DNA of 8,908 bases from Kitasatospora phosalacinea. GTDB lineage: Bacteria; Actinomycetota; Actinomycetes; Streptomycetales; Streptomycetaceae. The stretch lies in the NCBI RefSeq assembly GCF_000717185.1, contig NZ_JNYE01000165.1, positions 1 through 8,908 of the forward strand, in the 5' to 3' direction. The position numbers and the translations under genes are program-made. Of the stretch, positions 1 through 3,913 are shown piece by piece (position 1 is the first letter of the stretch; each line of letters starts with the position of its first letter). The notes beneath the pieces are model-generated. The model was not told the DNA's origin and did not search any database. It saw only the letters and a program-made list of their open reading frames with translations.

Positions 1-30
1 GGGCTGGGAGGCGGGCTGGGCGGGGGGCAT
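1..30 (-). CDS. Possible N-terminal start of a gene running off the left edge
   Basis: On the minus strand an ATG at 30-28 is preceded by GAGGA with four intervening bases, a plausible ribosome binding site. The frame stays open to the window edge and reads MPPAQPASQP, a Pro/Ala-rich start. Only ten codons are visible, so no function can be given. It lies downstream of the flavin reductase and its terminator-like hairpin, so it would be a separate transcription unit. In DNA this GC-rich the match could be chance. Confidence 0.22.
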   Translation of the reverse strand, partial: MPPAQPASQP

Positions 31-136
31 GGCGTCCTCGGTTCCGGTCGGCGGCCAGGTGGGGCCCGGGTGGGCCCTTCGGGGGCCTTTCGGGACCGAG
101 TCTGGCGGGGCCTGGCGGCCGGGGCCGGGGTTCGGA

Positions 137-199
137 CGGGCGTCACCCGGGCGGGTGGGCCGGGCCCGGGGCGCGGGCCGGACGTGCGGGTGACGCCCG
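137..199 (-). terminator. Terminator-like hairpin after the flavin reductase
   Basis: A perfect 13-bp inverted repeat (137-149 against 187-199) begins one base past the flavin reductase stop codon. The arms enclose 37 bases that are themselves GC-rich and contain a CCGGGCCCGG palindrome, so a compound stem is possible. There is no U-tract, which is usual for actinomycete terminators. Its position suggests it ends the minus-strand transcript. A smaller set of GGGCCC repeats (62-87) lies further downstream and could reinforce it. The rest of 31-200 shows no gene. Confidence 0.55.
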
Positions 200-200
200 C

Positions 201-767
201 TCAGGAGTCCGAGGAGTCGGAGGAGCCCGAGGAGTTCGTGGGGTGCGCGGCCGGGTGCGCGCGGAAGGTGCCGGGGCGGCCGCGGTGGAACAGCAGGGGC
301 GGCTCGGCCTCCCCGGTGCCGAGGCGGTGCACCCGGCACAGCACGATGACGTGGTCGCCCGCCGGGTACTCGTCCTGCCGGGAGCACTCCAGCCAGGAGA
401 TCGCGCCGCCGACCAGCAGCGCGCCGCCGGGGGAGGGGCGCCAGTCGACGCCGCGGAACTTGTCCGGGCCCTTCGCGGCGAACTGTCGGCAGACCGGGAG
501 CTGGTGGTCGCCGAGGACGCTGATGCCCAGCCGTCCGGCGTCCCGCAGCCGCGGCCAGCTGCTGCTGGTGTCGGCCACGCAGAAGGACACCAGCGGCGGT
601 TGCAGCGAGACCGAGGTGAAGGAGCTGACCGCGAGTCCGGCCGGTCGGCCCTCGGCGTCCAGCGCCGCGACCGCGGCCACCCCGGTGCCGAACGCGCCGA
701 GGACCTGCCGGAAGCGCTCGGGGGTCACGGCCCCGGCACCGGCGGGTGCGGCGAGGGGTTCGCTCAA
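201..767 (-). CDS. Flavin reductase-like (HpaC/PF01613-type) FMN-binding protein
   Basis: This small protein (188 aa from a TTG start at 767) matches the flavin reductase-like domain family, which uses NAD(P)H to make free reduced flavin for a partner monooxygenase. The family pattern is clear: TPERFRQVLGAFGTGV (residues 15-30), GLAVSSFTSVSLQPPLVSFCV (44-64, flavin-binding region), the GISVL strand (81-85), FAAKGPDKF (96-104), and GDHVIVLCRV (137-146) near the C-terminus. The tail is Ser/Asp-rich (SSGSSDSSDS), encoded by GAG/TCC-like triplet repeats. The start is uncertain. TTG at 767 gives a natural MSEPL-like beginning but only a weak, distant AGGAAG. GTG at 728 gives 175 aa with no obvious ribosome binding site. 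No ATG lies in frame downstream of the hairpin at 794-839. It probably supplies FMNH2 to the luciferase-like monooxygenase at 2654-3754, an inference from family and proximity. Confidence 0.88.
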   Translation of the reverse strand: MSEPLAAPAGAGAVTPERFRQVLGAFGTGVAAVAALDAEGRPAGLAVSSFTSVSLQPPLVSFCVADTSSSWPRLRDAGRLGISVLGDHQLPVCRQFAAKGPDKFRGVDWRPSPGGALLVGGAISWLECSRQDEYPAGDHVIVLCRVHRLGTGEAEPPLLFHRGRPGTFRAHPAAHPTNSSGSSDSSDS

Positions 768-793
768 CTCTGCTGCCCCGCTTCCTGGTCGGG

Positions 794-839
794 CCGGACG
801 CCCGGCCCCGGACCGCGGTGGTCGGGGCCGGGCGTCCGG
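794..839 (-). terminator. Strong 17-bp hairpin between methyltransferase and flavin reductase
   Basis: Bases 794-810 and 823-839 form a perfect 17-bp GC-rich inverted repeat around a 12-base loop (811-822). It lies wholly between the methyltransferase stop (854-856) and the flavin reductase start (767). There is no U-tract. It could be a terminator, an attenuator lowering flavin reductase expression, or an RNA-stability element protecting the methyltransferase transcript. I see no convincing promoter between it and the flavin reductase, so partial read-through is the simplest model. Confidence 0.6.
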
Positions 840-853
840 AGGGTGGCCGTCCG

Positions 854-1690
854 TCAGAGGGTGACCTCGAGCAGCAGGCGGCGGCGGGCGCTGCTGCTGC
901 GGGTGATCTGGTGGCGGTTCACCAGCTCGCGCTGGGCGACCAGCTTGAGGCCCTCGGCGGACAGCTCCTGCTCCAGGCCGGACAGCGGGGCCAGGTGCGT
1001 CCAGGCCGTGTACATCGCGGTGTCGGTGACCTCGCCGTCCTGCACCCGGTTGGCCAGGATGCTGGTCGAGCGCAGGCCGTCCGGCTCGACCCGGTCGATG
1101 AAGGTGCACAGCACCGGCGAGGTCTCGTCCTTGGTCGGGAAGACCGAGGTGTACTCGAACGCGGCCGTGGCGCCGTCGAACTCGGCGATGTCCAGGACGG
1201 TGAGCAGGAAGCGGCCGTCCTCGGCGAGGTGCTCGCGCACGCAGCGGAACAGTTCGGCCCGCTGCTCCCGGGTCAGGTTCCAGACGGCCGTCGCGCCGAG
1301 CACGATCAGGTCGAACCGGCGGTCCAGCGCGAAGGCGGTCATGTCGCCCTCGACGGTGGTCAGCCGGCCCGCGTACTCCTGGTGCTCGGGCTCCTGGAGG
1401 CGCTCGGCCAGGATCTCCAGCATGGACGGCGAGTTGTCCAGGCCGACCACCTCGAAGCCGCGCTGCAGGAACGGCAGGGTCAGCCGGCCGGAGCCGCAGC
1501 ACAGCTCCAGCACGGCGCCCTCGCGGCCCTCCGCGGCGCTCAGCAGCTCCTCCACCTCGGCGTTGTCGCGCACGGTGAACGAGTGGTAGAAACCGGCGCC
1601 CGCCGAGTCGTACATGCCGTGCTGGTGGATCTTGCCCGCGAACAGCTCCACCAGAGCCGCCGCAGTCCCCTTGAGCTGGTACTCGGTCAT
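854..1690 (-). CDS. Class I SAM-dependent methyltransferase
   Basis: This 278-aa protein has the Rossmann-type methyltransferase core. Motif I is LELCCGSGRLT (residues 61-71), a variant of the usual LDxGCGxG. The ribose-binding acidic residue is D85 in VVGLDNSPSML. GDM (115-117) is followed by the FDLIVLGATAVWNL strand (126-139) and REHLAEDGRFLLTVLD, the post-motif strand common in this fold. The start is the ATG at 1690, preceded by GGAAGGG at suitable spacing. A GTG at 1714 would add eight residues but lacks a ribosome binding site. The N-terminal region (HQHGMYDSAGAGFYHSF) presumably caps the active site. The methyl acceptor cannot be read from sequence: an O- or N-methyltransferase acting on a polyketide or sugar is the reasonable guess. 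The gene has its own likely promoter and shares a regulatory element with the PKS. Confidence 0.9.
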   Translation of the reverse strand: MTEYQLKGTAAALVELFAGKIHQHGMYDSAGAGFYHSFTVRDNAEVEELLSAAEGREGAVLELCCGSGRLTLPFLQRGFEVVGLDNSPSMLEILAERLQEPEHQEYAGRLTTVEGDMTAFALDRRFDLIVLGATAVWNLTREQRAELFRCVREHLAEDGRFLLTVLDIAEFDGATAAFEYTSVFPTKDETSPVLCTFIDRVEPDGLRSTSILANRVQDGEVTDTAMYTAWTHLAPLSGLEQELSAEGLKLVAQRELVNRHQITRSSSARRRLLLEVTL

Positions 1691-1722
1691 GGGTTCCCTT
1701 CCCTCTCCGATCACTGGCCAAG

Positions 1723-1728
1723 ACCCTA
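1723..1728 (-). promoter_or_regulatory. Likely -10 element of the methyltransferase promoter
   Basis: On the minus strand TAGGGT fits the actinomycete -10 consensus TANNNT. Transcription starting about seven bases later would leave a leader of roughly 25 nt holding the GGAAGGG ribosome binding site. No good -35 hexamer sits at 16-18 bp. Instead the element at 1738-1766 ends 9 bp upstream, as expected for an activator-dependent promoter. Confidence 0.4.
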
Positions 1729-1740
1729 GGCAGCGCTGCC
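1729..1740. repeat. Perfect 12-bp palindrome in the methyltransferase promoter
   Basis: GGCAGCGCTGCC is an exact self-complementary dodecamer directly abutting the proposed -10 element and overlapping the end of the 29-bp shared element. Its position suits an operator for a dimeric regulator, or a small hairpin. The counterpart region of the PKS promoter has no equivalent palindrome, so it may be specific to this promoter or a chance feature of GC-rich DNA. Confidence 0.35.
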
Positions 1741-1766
1741 AAACGGCCGCTTTGCCGCCGCTAAAG
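1738..1766 (-). promoter_or_regulatory. Copy A of a 29-bp element shared with the PKS promoter
   Basis: Read on the minus strand, the element is CTTTAGCG, two variable bases, GGC, one variable base, AAG, six variable bases, TTTGGC. Twenty of 29 positions are identical to copy B at 3827-3855. It contains a direct repeat (CTTTAGC and GTTTGGC) whose units start 22 bp apart, with an inverted middle unit (GGCAAAG). The last unit ends 9 bp before the TAGGGT -10 candidate. Two-turn spacing of heptamers just upstream of -10 is the arrangement known for SARP-family activators, although the heptamer differs from the classic TCGAG type. The regulator is not in this window. Confidence 0.5.
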
Positions 1767-1798
1767 CGACAGGAGCGGGCGCCGGGGCTGGTGTTGAA

Positions 1799-1846
1799 GC
1801 AGACGTCTGGGCGGACGTCGGGGCGGACGGTGGGGCGGACGGCGGG
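1799..1846. repeat. Four imperfect 12-bp tandem repeats downstream of the SDR gene
   Basis: Units begin at 1799, 1811, 1823 and 1835 and follow the pattern GCGGACGNCGGG with small changes; a partial fifth unit runs into the SDR stop codon. The first unit contains the palindrome AGACGTCT (1801-1808). The array is noncoding as annotated, lying between the SDR stop and the methyltransferase promoter. I see no stable terminator hairpin here, so SDR transcripts may read on towards the methyltransferase. Confidence 0.6.
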
Positions 1847-1853
1847 GCGGGCG

Positions 1854-2657
1854 TCAGACCTTGGCGCGGGCGGGCAGCAGGCGCGGGTCCATGCTGAGCA
1901 GGACGCCCCGGGTGCCGCCGTCGACCGGCAGCGAGACGCCGGTGGTGGAGGCCGAGGCCGGGCCCGCCAGGTAGCAGATCGCCGCGGCCACCTCCTCGGC
2001 GGTGCACAGCCGCCCGTTGGGCTGGCGCCCGCTCACCGCGGCGAAGGCCGCGTCCGGGTCCGGCGCGGCGTCGACCAGGCGGCGCACCCACGGGGTGTCG
2101 ACGGGGGCCGGGGTGACGCAGTTGACCCGGATGCCCTCGTGCAGGTGGTCGGCGGCCATCGCCGTGGTCAGGGCCAGCACCGCGCCCTTGGACGAGCAGT
2201 AGACGGCCGCGTTCGGCAGGCCCACGGTCGCGCCCAGCGAGCACATGTTGACCACGGAGGCGTGCGCCGAGCGGCGCAGCCACGGCAGCGCGGCGCGGGC
2301 GGTGCGGACCATGCCGAACACGTTGACGTCGAAGACCCGCTTCCACTCGTCCAGGTCGCCGGACTCGACCGTGCCGCGGCCGAGGACACCGGCGTTGTTC
2401 ACCAGGATGTCGAGGCCGCCGAGCCGCTCGGCGGCCTCGGTGACCGCGGCCAGGGTCGACGCGTCGTCGGACACGTCGCCGCGGATCCCGATCAGCGGCT
2501 CCGGGACGGCCGGCTTCCCGTCGGCGTCCAGGGCGTTCAGGTCCAGGCAGGCCACCCGGGCGCCGCGCCCGGCCAGCATCAGGGCGGTGGCCAGGCCGAT
2601 GCCGGAGGCGCCACCGGTCACCAGGGCGGTCAGGCCGTGCAGTTCGCCGTTCGTCAT
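1854..2657 (-). CDS. Short-chain dehydrogenase/reductase (classical SDR)
   Basis: This 267-aa protein is a complete classical SDR that oxidises an alcohol or reduces a ketone with NAD(P)(H). The cofactor motif TGGASGIG is at residues 14-21, D39 ends the second strand (ARVACLDLN) and points to NAD(H) preference, and GDV is at 60-62. NNAG is at 87-90, and the catalytic tetrad is N112, S140, Y153 and K157 (YCSSK). The C-terminal half shows NCVTPAPVDTPW and LPVDGGTRG, normal for the family. The ATG at 2657 overlaps the monooxygenase TGA by ATGA and has GGAGG seven bases upstream, so the two genes are translationally coupled. Coupling suggests that it acts on the monooxygenase product, for example interconverting a new hydroxyl and a ketone. 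That is inference, and the substrate is unknown. Confidence 0.93.
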   Translation of the reverse strand: MTNGELHGLTALVTGGASGIGLATALMLAGRGARVACLDLNALDADGKPAVPEPLIGIRGDVSDDASTLAAVTEAAERLGGLDILVNNAGVLGRGTVESGDLDEWKRVFDVNVFGMVRTARAALPWLRRSAHASVVNMCSLGATVGLPNAAVYCSSKGAVLALTTAMAADHLHEGIRVNCVTPAPVDTPWVRRLVDAAPDPDAAFAAVSGRQPNGRLCTAEEVAAAICYLAGPASASTTGVSLPVDGGTRGVLLSMDPRLLPARAKV

Positions 2658-3754
2658 GCGGATTCCTCCAGGGTGTCGTCCGGGCTGTCGTCCGGGGTTT
2701 CGTCCGGGATGTCGTCGGAGCAGCGGGCGCGCAGTGCGTCCAGGTGGTGCAGGCCGTCCAGGACGCGGTCCTCGGGCACGCCGAAGTCGATCAGGCAGGC
2801 GATCTCGTCCACGCCCGCACCGCGCAGGCGGCGGACCGTCTCGACGCCGTCGTCCACCGTGCCGAAGAGGCCGCCGGTGTCGAAGTAGCGGTCGAAGGAG
2901 CGGGCGACCAGGAACTCGCGGTCCTCCGCGCTCAGCCGCTCCAGGTCGATGCCGGGCATCGCGGCCGCCGCGGTCTTCATGATCAGGCCGATCGAGGAGC
3001 GCAGGTAGTCGCCGAACGGCTCGCGGACCTCCTCGCGGACCTTCTCCCGGTCGTCGCCCAGCAGGGTGTGCAGCATCAGCGAGACGTGGCCGCGCGCGTC
3101 CGGGCCGTGCGCGGCGGCCAGCTCCTCCCGGTAGGCGGCGACGTTCCGGGCCAGCTCGGGGAGGTCCTGGCCGATCAGGTGGGTCAGCACGCCGGTGCCC
3201 AGCCGCCCGGCGGTCCGGAAGGTGTCCGCGCTGCCCGCGCTGGTCAGCCAGATCGGCAGCTCGGCCTGCACCGGCGGCGGGAACATCCGCACCGCGGACT
3301 CCTGCCCCGCCCCGTCCCGGAACACCACCTCCTCGCGGGCCCACAGCCGCCGCACCGTCTCGACCGCCTCGACCAGCAGCTCCTTGCGGGCGCGGTAGTT
3401 GTCCGGCTGCAGCACGAAGTCCACCGCGTGCCAGCCGGAGGCCAGCGAGACCCCGGCCCGGCCCCGGGACAGGTTGTCCACCACCGACCAGTCCTCGGCG
3501 ATCCGCATCGGGTGGTGCAGCGGGGCGACCACGCTGCCCGCCCGGATCGAGATCCGCTCGGTGACCGCGGCCAGCGCGGCACCGACCACCGCCGGGTTCG
3601 GGTACTGCCCCCCGAACTCGTGGAAGTGCCGCTCCGGCGTCCACACCGACGAGAAGCCGTGCCGGTCGGCGAACTTCACGCTCTCCAACAACAAGCGGTA
3701 ACGGTCGCCGCCGGCCGACCCGTAGTCCGCGAAATAGAACAGACCGAACTCCAC
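2654..3754 (-). CDS. MupA/Atu3671-type FMN-dependent luciferase-like monooxygenase
   Basis: This 366-aa protein belongs to the bacterial luciferase-like TIM-barrel oxygenases. It resembles the natural-product subfamily (TIGR04020, MupA/Atu3671 type) often found in or beside PKS and NRPS assembly lines. Diagnostic segments are WTPERHFHEFGGQYPNP (residues 38-54), TERISIRAGSVVAPLHHPMRIAEDWSVVDN (65-94), SGWHAVDFVLQP (106-117) and LPIWLTSAGS (166-175). Such enzymes use FMNH2 and O2 supplied by a separate reductase, here probably the flavin reductase at 201-767. Known relatives oxidise carrier-protein-bound or related intermediates; the substrate here is unknown. The GTG start at 3754 is set by GGGAGG six bases upstream. 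The last 22 residues are an acidic DDxP-like repeat tail that looks dispensable for the barrel. It heads the minus-strand operon and is divergent from the PKS gene. Confidence 0.93.
   Translation of the reverse strand: MEFGLFYFADYGSAGGDRYRLLLESVKFADRHGFSSVWTPERHFHEFGGQYPNPAVVGAALAAVTERISIRAGSVVAPLHHPMRIAEDWSVVDNLSRGRAGVSLASGWHAVDFVLQPDNYRARKELLVEAVETVRRLWAREEVVFRDGAGQESAVRMFPPPVQAELPIWLTSAGSADTFRTAGRLGTGVLTHLIGQDLPELARNVAAYREELAAAHGPDARGHVSLMLHTLLGDDREKVREEVREPFGDYLRSSIGLIMKTAAAAMPGIDLERLSAEDREFLVARSFDRYFDTGGLFGTVDDGVETVRRLRGAGVDEIACLIDFGVPEDRVLDGLHHLDALRARCSDDIPDETPDDSPDDTLEESA
2673..2720. repeat. Four 12-bp tandem repeats encoding the acidic tail of the monooxygenase
   Basis: Units start at 2673, 2685, 2697 and 2709 with core TGTCGTCCGGG. 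Because the period is a multiple of three they encode successive tetrapeptides DDIP, DETP, DDSP and DDTL at the C-terminus. The array ends just before the ribosome binding site (2665-2669) of the SDR, and slippage would change tail length without shifting the frame. Confidence 0.7.
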
Positions 3755-3791
3755 GAAGGACCTCCCACCTGGTGACACTCGCCGACTTGGC

Positions 3792-3797
3792 ACCGTA
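3792..3797 (-). promoter_or_regulatory. Candidate -10 of the monooxygenase-SDR promoter
   Basis: Minus-strand TACGGT fits TANNNT, about 37 bases upstream of the GTG start, which leaves room for a leader of roughly 30 nt carrying GGGAGG. The only hexamer at about 18 bp spacing is TTCCGC, a poor -35. The shared regulatory element at 3827-3855 lies just beyond, so one bound regulator could affect both divergent promoters. Confidence 0.3.
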
Positions 3798-3826
3798 GCC
3801 AGCCGCCCCGCGCGCGCGGAACCCGC

Positions 3827-3855
3827 CTTTAGCGCAGGCCAAGGCAGGCTTTGGC
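3827..3855 (+). promoter_or_regulatory. Copy B of the shared 29-bp element, in the divergent PKS promoter
   Basis: Plus-strand CTTTAGC at 3827-3833 and CTTTGGC at 3849-3855 are direct repeats starting 22 bp apart. The inverted middle unit GGCCAAG is at 3837-3843. Twenty of 29 positions match copy A upstream of the methyltransferase. Internal dyads GCCTT/AAGGC and GGCCAA/TTGGCC also occur. The element ends 9 bp before GACACT (3865-3870), a near-match to TANNNT, exactly the spacing seen in copy A. It is probably the binding site of a pathway regulator driving PKS transcription. Confidence 0.5.
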
Positions 3856-3864
3856 CGGGCCGGT

Positions 3865-3870
3865 GACACT
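3865..3870 (+). promoter_or_regulatory. Candidate -10 of the PKS promoter
   Basis: GACACT deviates from TANNNT only at the first base and is spaced from the shared element exactly as TAGGGT is in the methyltransferase promoter. A start near 3877 would give a leader of about 37 nt containing GAGGGAG (3895-3901). On its own the hexamer is weak; the support is positional. Confidence 0.3.
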
Positions 3871-3913
3871 GACCCGACGATCGGCGACCGGTACGAGGGA
3901 GCGGTGAACCACC

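Noticed and set aside
137..199. Attachment site or integration border
   Set aside because: No tRNA, integrase or direct repeat accompanies the inverted repeat, and its position right after a stop codon fits a terminator.
1691..1714. Upstream GTG (1714-1712) start for the methyltransferase
   Set aside because: No ribosome binding site precedes it, and it would lie within a few bases of the proposed transcription start. The ATG at 1690 has GGAAGGG at good spacing.
243..1729. Long plus-strand frames opposite the flavin reductase and methyltransferase
   Set aside because: They are antisense shadows; the minus strand carries the recognisable domains and start signals.
201..3754. TTA codons that would imply bldA control
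   Set aside because: I scanned the five genes by eye and noticed no in-frame TTA; a TTA-like stretch near 3700 is the frame CGT TAC. This was not an exhaustive computed check.
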